The notes under the pieces are model-generated. The model was not told where the DNA came from. It saw only the letters and a list, made by a program, of their open reading frames with translations, and made no database searches. A DNA stretch of 64,000 nucleotides from Rhizobiales bacterium 2SD (GTDB taxonomy: Bacteria; Pseudomonadota; Alphaproteobacteria; Rhizobiales; Beijerinckiaceae), in the NCBI GenBank assembly GCA_005502805.1, contig SCMY01000008.1, positions 213,719-277,718 on the forward strand, read 5' to 3'. Positions 1-9,060 of the stretch are shown in pieces (the first letter of the stretch is position 1; each line of letters starts with the position of its first letter). A program made the translations under genes and the position numbers.

Positions 1-512
1 TCGTAGCTGCCGGCGCCTGCGCCGATGCGGAAGCGCTCGAACGGGTTCGCCGTGGTCAGGAAGAGCGGCTCGCCGGGGATGACGTCGGGATACATCGCCC
101 AGCTTGAGCGCCCACGCTCGACCGCGTCGGAATTATAGACCGACCAGCCCTTGCGCAGGAAGAATTCGAGCCAGCCCTGGCGGCCGTCCGGCGTGGTCTC
201 GTAATTGACGCCGGTCATGCCGCCGCCATGCCAGAGCAGCAGCGGTACCGAGCCCTTCTCGTTCTGCGGCAGGAAGTACTGCACGTACATCTGGCCGGTC
301 TGGTAGGTGCCGTTCGGGTCGACGCGGGCAGGGGTGCCGCCTGGGGTGAACACCACGTCTTTCACTGGCCGGCCCGAAATCTCGACCAGCTTGCCGCCGA
401 CATGGAAGGAGCCCATGCCGCGCAGGGTGATCGGTTCCTGCGCCTGTTGGGCCTGCGCCGCACCAAGACCACAGGCCAGGCCGAAAGCGGCCGCCAGAAC
501 GTGACGTCTCAT
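1..512 (-). CDS. Secreted alpha/beta-hydrolase (esterase), partial
   Basis: The N-terminal 170 codons of a minus-strand gene are present; the rest lies left of the window. The protein starts MRRHVLAAAFGLACG and has a short signal peptide ending near AQAQQ. It then shows a W-H-G-G-G oxyanion-loop-like motif (LLLWHGGGMTGVNYETT), typical of alpha/beta-hydrolase esterases that act on small esters in the periplasm. The nucleophile and catalytic triad fall outside the window, so substrate and completeness are unknown. The ATG at 510-512 is preceded on its strand by a GGAGG-like site. The family call rests on the HGGG loop and fold-like pattern alone. Confidence 0.7.
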   Translation of the reverse strand, partial: MRRHVLAAAFGLACGLGAAQAQQAQEPITLRGMGSFHVGGKLVEISGRPVKDVVFTPGGTPARVDPNGTYQTGQMYVQYFLPQNEKGSVPLLLWHGGGMTGVNYETTPDGRQGWLEFFLRKGWSVYNSDAVERGRSSWAMYPDVIPGEPLFLTTANPFERFRIGAGAGSY

Positions 513-662
513 GGTTCCTCCCGTCGCCGCACCCGGCGTTGTTGGTTGCACGGCCATCTTCGGCCGTGCTGTGCGAGGGAGACAATGGTCTTTGCGGGCA
601 GGTGTGAAATGCAAATGCCGGGGAGATTGATGCAAGCGGGGCATCAAAGTGTGCGCTGTGCC

Positions 663-1052
663 TCAGCCTTCCTTGCCGAGATAGGCGGTGGCGTCGATCT
701 CGACGAGGCAGTCGGGCGAGCCCAGCCCGTTGACGATGCAGGAGACGCGGTGCGGCGGCTCCTCGGCGAAATTCGCGAAATAGACCTCGTTCATCGGTTC
801 CCAATAGGCCCGGTCGGTGACGTAGACCGTGCACTTGACCACGTCCTTCAGGCTCGCCCCGGCCTCTTCCAGCAGCGCCCGGATGTTGTCGATGCATTGT
901 TGGGTCTGGGCCCTGGCGTCGCCGGTCGCGTATTTGCCCTGGAGATCCGCGCCGACGCAGCAAACGAACATGAAATCGCCGGCGATCGTCGCCTGGGCGA
1001 AGGGCAGGCGGCTCTTGTAGACGCGGTCGGAGGAAACGCTGCGCTTGGGCAT
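663..1052 (-). CDS. RidA/YjgF/Rid family protein
   Basis: A 129-residue protein with the compact Rid fold. Visible features are LPFAQATIAGDFMFVCC near the N-terminus, ALLEEAGASLKDVVKCTVYV in the middle and a C-terminal VEIDATAYLG. RidA proteins hydrolyse reactive enamine/imine intermediates made by PLP enzymes, but the subfamilies vary in substrate. Key Rid positions cannot be assigned with certainty by eye, and the Arg usual in active RidA is not obvious in the IVNGLGSPDCLVEIDA stretch, so this may be a divergent Rid subgroup. The start at 1052 (MPKRSV) was chosen because the longer reading adds 39 Pro/Arg-rich residues without homology-like character. It stands alone, divergent from aroG. 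Confidence 0.8.
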   Translation of the reverse strand: MPKRSVSSDRVYKSRLPFAQATIAGDFMFVCCVGADLQGKYATGDARAQTQQCIDNIRALLEEAGASLKDVVKCTVYVTDRAYWEPMNEVYFANFAEEPPHRVSCIVNGLGSPDCLVEIDATAYLGKEG

Positions 1053-1309
1053 GGGGTCGTCCTGTTCTGGCGGCTCTGGTTGAATCAAGACCCGAACCTG
1101 TTGAATCGGTCTCTCAGGCGCCTGAATCGGAGAGGCAGAAGGGCGCGCCAACCGCCTGATTTGATTCATGCTTTCCTGTCATGGCGGGAGGCGCGGCATG
1201 CTGCCCTTGCCGTAACGGTGGCCAGCGGCCATCTGCGGGTGTATAGGCCCCCCTTCGCGCCAAGATGAGGTTAACGCAGGCGCGACGTCTGAAATCAGGA
1301 GCAGTACCC

Positions 1310-2695
1310 ATGTCCGAGCGGTGGACGCCCGAGAGCTGGAGGGCAAAGCCCGTCCAGCAGATGCCGGAATATCCGGATCAGGCAGCCTTGAAGGCGGTCG
1401 AGCAGCAGCTCGCCGGCTTTCCGCCGCTGGTTTTTGCAGGCGAGGCGCGCAAGCTCAAACGGGCGTTGGGCAAGGTCGCGGCCGGCGAGGCCTTCCTGCT
1501 GCAGGGCGGCGATTGCGCCGAGAGCTTCGCCGAGCACTCGGCCGACAACATCCGCGACTTCTTCCGGCTGTTCCTGCAGATGGCGGTGGTGCTGACCTTC
1601 GCCGGCGGCTCGCCGGTGGTGAAGGTCGGCCGCATCGCCGGCCAGTTCGCCAAGCCGCGTTCGGCGCCGAACGAGAAGATCGGCGATGTCGAATTGCCGA
1701 GCTACAAGGGCGACATCATCAATGACAACGAGTTCACGGCGGAGTCGCGGATTCCTGACCCGCGCCGGCAGCTCGAGGCTTACCGGCAGTCGGCCGCGAC
1801 GCTCAACCTGATCCGCGCCTTCGCGACCGGCGGCTATGCCAATCTCGACAACGCGCATCGCTGGATGCTCGGCTTCGTCAAGGATAGCCCGCAGTCGCAT
1901 CGCTACCAGGAGCTGGGCGACCGCATCACCGAGTCGCTCGACTTCATGCGCGCCATCGGCGTCGATCCCGAGACGCATCCCGAGATGCGGACGACGGATT
2001 TCTACACCAGCCACGAGGCGCTGCTGCTCGGCTACGAGCAGGCGATGACGCGCACCGACTCGACCACCGGCGACTGGTACGCCACTTCCGGCCACATGGT
2101 CTGGATCGGTGATCGCACCCGTCAGCTCGACCACGCCCATGTCGAGTATTTCCGCGGCATCAAGAACCCGATCGGCCTGAAATGCGGTCCGTCCCTGAAG
2201 CCGGACGAGCTGCTCAAGCTGATCGACGCGCTCGATCCGCAGAACCAGGCCGGCCGACTTGTCCTGATCGGCCGCTTCGGTGCCGACAAGGTCTTCGACC
2301 ATCTGCCGGCTCTGGTGCGCGCCACCAAGCGGGAAGGGCGCAACGTCGTCTGGTCCTGCGATCCGATGCACGGCAACACCGTCAAGGCGGCGAGCGGCTA
2401 CAAGACAAGGCCGTTCGACCTGATCCTGACCGAGGTGAAGAACTTCTTCGCCGTCCATCAGGCTGAAGGCACTCATGCCGGCGGCCTGCATCTGGAGATG
2501 ACCGGCAAGAACGTCACCGAGTGCACCGGCGGCGCCCGCGGCATGACCGATGCCGATCTCAACGATCGCTACCACACGGTCTGCGATCCGCGCCTCAACG
2601 CCGAGCAGGCGCTGGAGCTCGCCTTCCTCGTCGCCGACCTGCTCAAGCGCGAGCGCGCCGGCAAGGCCCGGCCCGAGGTCGAAGCGGCGGAGTGA
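1310..2695 (+). CDS. aroG: 3-deoxy-7-phosphoheptulonate (DAHP) synthase, class II
   Basis: A 461-residue cytoplasmic enzyme that condenses phosphoenolpyruvate and erythrose 4-phosphate, the first step of the shikimate pathway. Class II (plant-like) hallmarks are all present: the N-terminal W-x-P-x-S-W segment, LLQGGDCAESFAEH with the metal-binding Cys, VVKVGRIAGQFAKPRS, GLKCGPS, LIGRFGADK, SCDPMHGN and the GGLHLEMTGKNVTEC block. The length fits the family. The ATG at 1310 follows an AGGAG 9 bases upstream; an upstream in-frame ATG at 1265 has no such site. A 12-bp perfect hairpin lies just after the stop, so the gene looks monocistronic. Feedback regulation cannot be read from the sequence. 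Confidence 0.96.
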   Translation: MSERWTPESWRAKPVQQMPEYPDQAALKAVEQQLAGFPPLVFAGEARKLKRALGKVAAGEAFLLQGGDCAESFAEHSADNIRDFFRLFLQMAVVLTFAGGSPVVKVGRIAGQFAKPRSAPNEKIGDVELPSYKGDIINDNEFTAESRIPDPRRQLEAYRQSAATLNLIRAFATGGYANLDNAHRWMLGFVKDSPQSHRYQELGDRITESLDFMRAIGVDPETHPEMRTTDFYTSHEALLLGYEQAMTRTDSTTGDWYATSGHMVWIGDRTRQLDHAHVEYFRGIKNPIGLKCGPSLKPDELLKLIDALDPQNQAGRLVLIGRFGADKVFDHLPALVRATKREGRNVVWSCDPMHGNTVKAASGYKTRPFDLILTEVKNFFAVHQAEGTHAGGLHLEMTGKNVTECTGGARGMTDADLNDRYHTVCDPRLNAEQALELAFLVADLLKRERAGKARPEVEAAE

Positions 2696-2702
2696 GCCAA
2701 TT

Positions 2703-2733
2703 GGTGACGGGCCGGCTTCATCGGCCCGTCACC
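2703..2733 (+). terminator. Hairpin terminator after aroG
   Basis: A perfect 12-bp inverted repeat (GGTGACGGGCCG / CGGCCCGTCACC) with a 7-base loop begins 8 bases after the aroG stop. There is only a weak T-rich tail, so it is called on stem strength and position. Confidence 0.65.
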
Positions 2734-2807
2734 TTGACCGCCTAGCCCCTGCCTCGCATGGTCGACGCCGAGAGCGGCTGAAGCCGACGAGGCGCGGGGA
2801 GACGGTG

Positions 2808-3644
2808 ATGAAGCTCAAGGTTGCAGCGGCGCTCGCCGCCTTGCTGGTCGCGGCGCCTGTGCTGGCGCAGGATGCCGCCAAGAAGCCGGCAGCCCCGAGC
2901 GGCCGTTTTGTCGAGATCGCGCGTTTCAAGGCTCCCTTCGCCCGCCAAGCCGCGGCGGTCGACGCCGGCCATGTCTACGCCATCACCGACCGCGCCATCG
3001 CCAAGCACGACAAGGCGACCGGCGCCCTGGTCAAGGAATGGAAGGGCGCCGAGGACGGCCCGATCATCCATCTGGATAGTGGCGCGGTGGTCGACGGCAA
3101 GCTCTACGCCGCCCATTCCAACTACCCGGTCTCACCAATGACGAGCTCGGTCGAGATCTGGGACGCCCAGACGCTCGAGCATGTCGGCTCGCACAGCTTC
3201 GGTATCCTGCTGGGATCGCTCACCTGGCTCGACCGGCATGACGGCGCCTGGTGGGGTGTCTTCGCCAACTACAGCCGTGTCTTCGGCCAGAGCCAGCAGC
3301 CCTATGGCAATTCCTACTGGACCACGCTGGTGAAGTTCGACGAGGCCTGGAAACCGGCGCAGGGCTGGACCTTTCCTGCCGCCGTGATCAAGCGTGCCGA
3401 GCCGATGAGCATGTCTGGCGGCAGCTGGGGCAAGGACGGGCTGCTCTACGCTACCGGCCATGACCACAAGGAGGTCTATGCCTTGCGCCTGCCGAAGATG
3501 GGCTCGGTGCTGGAACTGGTCGCGACCTATCCGATCGAAGGCGAGGGCCAGGGCATCGCCTGGGACCGCAGTGGCGCCGCAGATACGCTCTGGATGATCA
3601 GCCGGGCCAAGTCCGAGCTGATCGGCCAGCGCTTCGAGCGCTGA
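2808..3644 (+). CDS. Secreted protein of unknown function, possible beta-propeller-like
   Basis: A 278-residue protein with a clear Sec signal peptide (MKLKVAAALAALLVAAPVLAQ) and predicted periplasmic location. The mature part has repeated short strands such as VYAITDRAIAKHDKATGALVKEW and KLYAAHSNYP, plus a tract rich in aromatic residues (DGAWWGVFANYSR). This resembles the blades of NHL/PQQ-type propellers, but no enzyme motif is recognised. The start is the ATG at 2808, preceded by GGGGAGA-like bases; the open frame extends upstream to 2550 but overlaps aroG in another frame. It faces the outer-membrane protein gene at 3657 tail to tail. No function is assigned. Confidence 0.7.
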   Translation: MKLKVAAALAALLVAAPVLAQDAAKKPAAPSGRFVEIARFKAPFARQAAAVDAGHVYAITDRAIAKHDKATGALVKEWKGAEDGPIIHLDSGAVVDGKLYAAHSNYPVSPMTSSVEIWDAQTLEHVGSHSFGILLGSLTWLDRHDGAWWGVFANYSRVFGQSQQPYGNSYWTTLVKFDEAWKPAQGWTFPAAVIKRAEPMSMSGGSWGKDGLLYATGHDHKEVYALRLPKMGSVLELVATYPIEGEGQGIAWDRSGAADTLWMISRAKSELIGQRFER

Positions 3645-3656
3645 CCGGGGCGCGGA

Positions 3657-4535
3657 TCAGAACTTCAGTGCGGCGGCGACGCGGCCGGTGTTGACCGTCA
3701 CCGTCGTGCCTTCGACCTCGGCGAAACGGATGATCTGATACTCGGCGCGCAGGAATAGGTTGTCGGTCAAGGCCCAGTCGACGCCCGCGCCGGCGGCGAG
3801 GCCGAAGGCGTAGACGTTTTTCTTGCGGTTGCCGACGGTCAGCGGATAGCCGTCGATTTGCTGGATGCTCTCATTGGGGAGGCCCGCATTGACGCGGAAT
3901 TGGGTATCGGTCTGGATTTCCGAAACGGTGTTGAACCGGCCGACTGCGCCGCCGAGCGTCATATACGGCATCAATCGGCCATAGGCCCAGCCCATACGCA
4001 GGCGGGCCGTCGCGTAGTCGTTCAATGTTGCGCCCTGGTTGGACGCTATGGAAATGCCTTGTCGGTCAGTCGCTACGCCGGGGCGAGCATATTCCCGGGA
4101 GATGTAGTCCCTAAGGCCATACGAGTGATCGCTTCTCGTATAGTCCGCTTCAAATCCGAGGATGACATCGCCAAATAGATAATTGTAGCCCAGAAATCCG
4201 AAATATGTCGCGCCGCTATCCTGTTTTTCCGTCAGATTTCCGACAAGGTCTGCCAGGTTATTTTGCTGCCCTATTGCAGTGTTGCGATAGGCATAGTTGA
4301 CGAGCTCTCCCACGCCTTTGCTCGGCTTGAATTTCGTATCGCTCATCCCGGCGCCGCCGCCGAAATAAAATCCGGACCAGTCGAAGCGGTCGGAGCTGAA
4401 CATCGGTGGCGGCTCGACGGGCTGCTCGATCTGAGATCCCCGGAGATAGTCGGCGCCTTGCGCTGCTTGCGGCAGCGCCAGCGTGCAGGCCATCGCAACG
4501 ACGGGGGCAAGGGCGACCAACGATCCAGCACGCAT
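3657..4535 (-). CDS. Outer-membrane beta-barrel protein (Omp25/opacity-like porin family)
   Basis: A 292-residue protein. A signal peptide (MRAGSLVALAPVVAMACTLALPQAAQGAD) is followed by DWSGFYFGGGAGMSD, the typical first strand of the small eight-stranded barrels of alphaproteobacteria. Later alternating strands (FGFLGYNYLFGDVILGFEADY, GAGVDWALTDNLFLRAEYQ) end in a C-terminal Phe (VAAALKF), as expected for BamA-dependent insertion. Such proteins are abundant structural outer-membrane proteins; no specific ligand is implied. It is a single gene convergent with 2808-3644. Confidence 0.87.
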   Translation of the reverse strand: MRAGSLVALAPVVAMACTLALPQAAQGADYLRGSQIEQPVEPPPMFSSDRFDWSGFYFGGGAGMSDTKFKPSKGVGELVNYAYRNTAIGQQNNLADLVGNLTEKQDSGATYFGFLGYNYLFGDVILGFEADYTRSDHSYGLRDYISREYARPGVATDRQGISIASNQGATLNDYATARLRMGWAYGRLMPYMTLGGAVGRFNTVSEIQTDTQFRVNAGLPNESIQQIDGYPLTVGNRKKNVYAFGLAAGAGVDWALTDNLFLRAEYQIIRFAEVEGTTVTVNTGRVAAALKF

Positions 4536-4705
4536 AGCGTGTCTCTCCGAGCAGCGGCCGAAGCAGCGGTTGCGGCGGCCCAGAGACGATTCATGCGCGG
4601 TTAACCCTAATGTCGGGTTAATGCGGTTGCCGATCCCGCCTGGCTCTGAAAGAGATCGCCCGCGTTCAGCATCATAGGCCCGGCGCGATGGCCGGGGAGG
4701 GGCGG

Positions 4706-4999
4706 ATGATCAGGCACATCGTCTTTTTCACGGCTAGGCGGCCTGAGGATATCGACACCATCCGGCGCCTGCTGGGCCGCCTCGGCGATATCCCGCACGC
4801 GCTCGCCTTCGAGGTCGCTGCCAACGCCAGGATCGATCCGATCGGTGAAGCCGCCGACATCGTCGTCTACGGCGAGTTTGCCGGCGAGGCCGCGCTGGCC
4901 GCCTGGAAGGCGCATCCGATTTATGATGAGACGACGCAGACGGTGCGGCCCCTGCGAGAATTGCGCTGGTCGGCCGATTTCCGCTCGACACTCCGCTGA
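4706..4999 (+). CDS. Dabb family (stress-responsive A/B barrel) protein
   Basis: A 97-residue single-domain protein. MIRHIVFFTARRPEDIDTI is the characteristic first strand of the dimeric alpha/beta-barrel (Dabb) fold, and YGEFAGEAALAAWKAHPIYD matches its conserved middle, where H-P-x-H or H-P-x-Y ends the third helix. Dabb proteins are small dimeric ferredoxin-like enzymes or ligand binders; the role here is unknown. The ATG at 4706 was preferred over 4688 because GGGGAGGGGCGG sits directly before it. It lies 78 bases upstream of nadE in the same direction, so co-transcription is possible. Confidence 0.78.
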   Translation: MIRHIVFFTARRPEDIDTIRRLLGRLGDIPHALAFEVAANARIDPIGEAADIVVYGEFAGEAALAAWKAHPIYDETTQTVRPLRELRWSADFRSTLR

Positions 5000-5077
5000 C
5001 CTGACCTTGCGAAAACGCAGGGGCGGGGAGGACGCCGGCCCGTTGCTGGCGCAGCGGCTGCAAGCTACATCGAAGGC

Positions 5078-6817
5078 ATGACCAAGACGTCCCTCCGCCT
5101 GGCGCTCGCCCAGCTCAATCCGATCGTCGGCGACGTTGCCGGCAATGCGCAGAAGGTGCGCGCCGCGCGTGGGGAGGCGGCTGCCGGCGGTGCCGAGCTC
5201 GTCATGTTCCCTGAACTCTTTCTCTCGGCCTATCCGCCGGAGGACCTGGTGCTGAAGCCGGCCTTCCAGGACGCCTGCCGCAAGGCTTGCGAGGAGCTCG
5301 CCCGCGAGACCGCCGATGGCGGCCCGGCCGTGCTTGTCGGATTGCCCTGGCTGGAGGATGGCAAGCTCTACAACGCCTACGCCCTGCTCGATGGTGGCCT
5401 GATCCAGTCGGTCCGCTTCAAGGTCGACCTGCCCAATTACGGCGTCTTCGACGAGAAGCGCGTCTTCGAACCCGGCCCGCTGCCCGGCCCGGTCGTCTTC
5501 CGCAATCATGTCCGGTTGGGCATTCCGATCTGCGAGGACATCTGGGGCGAGGAAGTCGTCGAGTGCATCGCCGAGACCGGCGGCGAGATCCTGCTCGTCC
5601 CGAACGGCTCGCCCTTCCGCCGCGGCGTGATCGAGGAACGGCTCAACGTCGCCGTCGCCCGCGTCGTCGAGAGCGGCCTGCCCATGGTCTATCTCAACCA
5701 GTTGGGTGGCCAGGACGAACTCGTCTTCGAGGGCGCCTCCTTCGTCCTCAATGCGGATCGCAGCTTCGCCCATCAATTGCCGGCCTTCCGCGAGACAATC
5801 AGGATCACGCAGTGGGAGCGCGGGCCGGATGGCTGGCGCTGTCTGCCGGGCGAGATCGCCCCGATCGAGAGTGGCGACGAGGCCGATTATGCCGCCTGCG
5901 TGCTCGGCCTGCGCGACTATGTCGAGAAGAACCGCTTCCCCGGCGTGGTGCTCGGCCTCTCCGGCGGCATCGATTCTGCCATCTGCGCCGCCATGGCGGT
6001 CGATGCGTTGGGGTCGGAGCGCGTGCGCTGCGTGATGATGCCCTATCGCTTCACCTCGCAGGAGAGCCTGGACGACGCCAAGGCCTGCGCCGATGCGCTC
6101 GGCGTGCGCTACGAGATCGTGCCGATCGCCGATCCGGTCGAGGGTTTCGAGCAGGCGCTGGCCGGGCTCTTCGCCGGCACCAATCGCGGCATCACCGAGG
6201 AGAACCTGCAGAGCCGGGTGCGCGGCACGCTGTTGATGTCGATCTCGAACAAGTTCGGGCCGATGGTGGTGACGACCGGCAACAAGTCGGAGATGTCCTG
6301 CGGCTACGCCACGCTCTATGGCGACATGAACGGCGGCTACAACCCGATCAAGGACCTCTACAAGACCGAGGTCTTCCGGCTCTCGGCCTTGCGCAATCGC
6401 TGGAAGCCGGCAGGCAGCCTCGGGCCGGACGGCGAGGTGATCCCTGAGAATATCATCGTCAAGCCGCCTTCGGCGGAGCTGCGGGAGAATCAGAAGGACC
6501 AGGATTCACTGCCACCCTATGACGTGCTCGACGATATCCTCGCCTGCCTGATCGAGCACGAGATGCGCCTTTCCGACATCGTCGCCCGCGGCCACGATCT
6601 CGAAACGGTGCAGAAGGTCGAGCGGCTGCTCTATCTCGCCGAATACAAGCGCCGGCAGGCGGCTCCGGGCGTCAAGGTCACCCGCAAGAACTTCGGCCGC
6701 GACCGGCGCTATCCGATCGTCAACCGCTTCCGCGATCCCGGCGAGCCGGCGCATGAGCCGGATCGTGCGCTGGTCAGGGGAGTTGGCAAGGCTGGCGGCG
6801 AAAGCTTCGACTTCTAG
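5078..6817 (+). CDS. nadE: Glutamine-dependent NAD(+) synthetase
   Basis: A 579-residue two-domain enzyme that amidates deamido-NAD with glutamine as nitrogen source, the last step of NAD biosynthesis. The first 250 residues form a nitrilase-type glutaminase with Glu in FPELFLSAYPPEDL, Lys in SVRFKVDLPNYGVFDEKR and the nucleophilic Cys in GIPICEDIWGEE. The C-terminal half is the synthetase, with the ATP pyrophosphatase loop LGLSGGIDSAICA, GNKSEMSCGY, YGDMNGGYNPIKDLYKTEV and the terminal R-x-N-F-G-R-D-R-R-Y-P-I. Length is normal for the family. Its TAG stop shares a CTAG with the stop of the gene on the other strand. Confidence 0.97.
   Translation: MTKTSLRLALAQLNPIVGDVAGNAQKVRAARGEAAAGGAELVMFPELFLSAYPPEDLVLKPAFQDACRKACEELARETADGGPAVLVGLPWLEDGKLYNAYALLDGGLIQSVRFKVDLPNYGVFDEKRVFEPGPLPGPVVFRNHVRLGIPICEDIWGEEVVECIAETGGEILLVPNGSPFRRGVIEERLNVAVARVVESGLPMVYLNQLGGQDELVFEGASFVLNADRSFAHQLPAFRETIRITQWERGPDGWRCLPGEIAPIESGDEADYAACVLGLRDYVEKNRFPGVVLGLSGGIDSAICAAMAVDALGSERVRCVMMPYRFTSQESLDDAKACADALGVRYEIVPIADPVEGFEQALAGLFAGTNRGITEENLQSRVRGTLLMSISNKFGPMVVTTGNKSEMSCGYATLYGDMNGGYNPIKDLYKTEVFRLSALRNRWKPAGSLGPDGEVIPENIIVKPPSAELRENQKDQDSLPPYDVLDDILACLIEHEMRLSDIVARGHDLETVQKVERLLYLAEYKRRQAAPGVKVTRKNFGRDRRYPIVNRFRDPGEPAHEPDRALVRGVGKAGGESFDF
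6814..6817. other. Shared CTAG stop of two convergent genes
   Basis: The forward nadE stop TAG (6815-6817) and the reverse-strand TAG of the HExxH gene (6814-6816) are both read from this single CTAG. The two genes therefore overlap by four bases and leave no room for a terminator between them. The same arrangement recurs at 19794 and 35572. Confidence 0.9.
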
Positions 6818-7596
6818 AGCCAGAATCCTCCGATCTGGTTCGCTGTCGGATTGGCGATGCAGGCCGTCATCCGGTCGAGCCAGATGCGCTGGTATTTGGC
6901 GTTCTGCCCATGCTGGGTGTCGATGTCGTAGCGGCGCTGGATCAGCTTGACGCGGCGCTTGATGTGCAGGTCGACGAGGTTGGTGAGCTGCGTCACCAGC
7001 CCGCCGATCGTCGGTGCGCGGGCGATGGTGAGCTGATGCGCTAGCGCCCGGCAGACGACGAAGCCGACATCGTAGTGGAACTGCTCATGCGCCAGCAGGC
7101 CCGCGTCCAGTGCCACGCCGATCCGGACCTGCGCATTCGGCCAGACTTCGATCTCGTTGGGCACGCCGAAGGCATAGTCGGTCCCGACCATGCGGGCGCC
7201 CTTGTCGAAGATCTCATATTCGAAGGCGGTGTAGGCATCCTGCACCGTGCCGTCGGCCGGGTCCATCACCACCGGCACCTGCAGGAAGTCGCCGGCCTTG
7301 AGCTTCACCGGCAGGCGCATCGCGCTGACAACGACGCCGGCGGGCGCGGGATTGCTGGCCATGTGCAGGAAGGTCTTGCCGCCCGGATCGACCCTGGAAT
7401 CCGGGCTGGTCATCTTCAGGAAGACCTGCTGGTAGCGCTTGATCCCACCCCGGGTCAGCGGCCCGCAATCGCCGTCGACCTCGAGCAGGTCGATGCCGAG
7501 CGCGGCCGTATGCGGGTTGATCATCGCCTGGACCAGGCGGGTGTCCGGAACCGTGTTCTTGCCGCCAAGCCCGACAGAAGCCGTGATGCTCATCAT
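6814..7596 (-). CDS. HExxH protein with peptidoglycan-binding-like N-terminus (DUF922-like)
   Basis: A 260-residue protein without an evident signal peptide. Residues about 1-80 resemble the repeat-type peptidoglycan-binding domain used in bacterial effectors: NTVPDTRLVQAMINPHT, an acidic DGDCGPLTRGGIKRYQQVF and PDSRVDPGGKTFLHM. The C-terminal half carries HEQFHYDV at residues 170-177, a zinc-protease HExxH signature followed by Asp, as in DUF922-type predicted metallopeptidases. The combination suggests a cell-wall-targeted hydrolase or effector, but no activity is proven and a third zinc ligand cannot be named. The gene is convergent with nadE and shares a CTAG stop with it. A second ATG one codon in is equally possible. 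Confidence 0.65.
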   Translation of the reverse strand: MMSITASVGLGGKNTVPDTRLVQAMINPHTAALGIDLLEVDGDCGPLTRGGIKRYQQVFLKMTSPDSRVDPGGKTFLHMASNPAPAGVVVSAMRLPVKLKAGDFLQVPVVMDPADGTVQDAYTAFEYEIFDKGARMVGTDYAFGVPNEIEVWPNAQVRIGVALDAGLLAHEQFHYDVGFVVCRALAHQLTIARAPTIGGLVTQLTNLVDLHIKRRVKLIQRRYDIDTQHGQNAKYQRIWLDRMTACIANPTANQIGGFWL

Positions 7597-7719
7597 CGCC
7601 TCCGAGCGTAGAGATCGACATCCCCGTCCCGTCTAACCTTGCGTCAGTCTGGGGCATTGTCGAGCGCCCAAGGCGAGCACCCTTGCCCTCGCGCGCGTCC
7701 CGCGCGACAAGCTGCGGCC

Positions 7720-9060
7720 ATGACCACTCCCTTCGTCCGCACCGCCCCGTCGCCGACCGGTTATCTGCACATCGGCAATGCCCGTTCGCTGATGTTCAAC
7801 TGGCTCTTCGCCATCAGGCATGGCGGGCGCTTCCTGCTGCGCTATGACGACACCGACCAGGCGCGCTCGAAGCCGGAATTCGCCGAGGCGATCGCCGAGG
7901 ACCTCACCTGGCTCGGTGTCGTGCCCGATGCCAGCATCAAGCAGTCGGAGCGGCTCGCGCTCTACGATGCCGCGGCCGACAAGCTGCGCGCCGCTGGCCG
8001 CCTCTACCCTTGCTATGAGAGCGCCGACGAGCTCGATCGCAAGCGCAAGCGCCAGCTCGCCCGCGGCCTGCCGCCGGTCTACGATCGCGCCGGCCTGAAG
8101 CTGAGCGCCGAGGAGCGCGCCAGACTGGAGGGCGAGGGGCGAAAAGCCCATTGGCGCTTCCTGCTCGACTGGGAAGAAATCGGCTGGGACGATCTCGTCC
8201 GCGGCCCCTCGCATGTCGACTGCGCCTCGCTCTCAGATCCGGTGCTGGTGCGCGAGGACGGCACCTATCCCTATACGTTGCCCTCGGTCGTCGACGATCT
8301 CGATATGGGCATCACCCATGTCATCCGCGGCGAGGACCACGTCACCAACACCGCCGTGCAGATCCAGATCATGCAGGCGCTGGGCGGAGCGCTGCCGGTC
8401 TTCGGTCACCACAATCTGCTGACCACCGCGAGCGGCGAGGGGTTGTCGAAGCGCCTCGGCCATCTCTCGTTGCGGGGACTGCGTGAATCCGGAATCGAGC
8501 CGTTGGCGGTGGCGGCGCTCGCCGTGCTCACCGGCTCCTCCGATGCGGTCCGGCCGGTGTCGAGCCTCGACGAGCTCGCCGGGCTGGTCGATCTCGCCCA
8601 TGTCTCGCGCGCTCCGGCCAAGTTCGACGAGCACGAACTGGAGACGCTCTCGGCCCGTACCCTGCATCAGCTCGACTTCGCCGCGGTCGAGGAGCGGCTG
8701 AGAGAATTCGGCATTCCCGCCACCGAGCCGTTCTGGCTCGCGGTGCGTGGCAATCTCGCAAGGCTCGCGGGTGCCAAGGAGTGGTGGACGATCGTCGAGG
8801 GACCGATCGAGACGCAGATCGCCGATAAGGCTTTTGCGGCCGCTGCGGCGGCATTGCTGCCGGCGGAACCGTTCGACCAGACGACCTGGAAGAGTTGGAC
8901 TCAGGCCGTGGCCAGCGAGACAGGCGCCAAGGGCAAGGCACTGTTCATGCCGCTGCGCCAGGCGCTGACCGGTCTCGACCATGGACCCGAGCTGGCGGCG
9001 CTGCTGCCGCTGATCGGACGTGAGAAGGCGCTGAAGCGGCTTGCCGGTGAGGCGGCCTGA
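7720..9060 (+). CDS. gltX: Glutamyl-tRNA synthetase (class I, catalytic core)
   Basis: A 446-residue enzyme that charges tRNA-Glu (and in some alphaproteobacteria also tRNA-Gln). It begins MTTPFVRTAPSPTGYLHIGNAR with the HIGH motif, continues with GGRFLLRYDDTDQ and HVIRGEDHVTNTAVQ, and has the KMSKS equivalent GLSKRLGHLS. The C-terminal third is the anticodon-binding alpha-helical region. It resembles the shorter of the two GluRS copies common in this class. The start at 7720 gives the canonical N-terminus; the longer frame from 7639 adds unstructured residues. The stop overlaps the next ATG by one base (TGATG). Confidence 0.94.
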   Translation: MTTPFVRTAPSPTGYLHIGNARSLMFNWLFAIRHGGRFLLRYDDTDQARSKPEFAEAIAEDLTWLGVVPDASIKQSERLALYDAAADKLRAAGRLYPCYESADELDRKRKRQLARGLPPVYDRAGLKLSAEERARLEGEGRKAHWRFLLDWEEIGWDDLVRGPSHVDCASLSDPVLVREDGTYPYTLPSVVDDLDMGITHVIRGEDHVTNTAVQIQIMQALGGALPVFGHHNLLTTASGEGLSKRLGHLSLRGLRESGIEPLAVAALAVLTGSSDAVRPVSSLDELAGLVDLAHVSRAPAKFDEHELETLSARTLHQLDFAAVEERLREFGIPATEPFWLAVRGNLARLAGAKEWWTIVEGPIETQIADKAFAAAAAALLPAEPFDQTTWKSWTQAVASETGAKGKALFMPLRQALTGLDHGPELAALLPLIGREKALKRLAGEAA

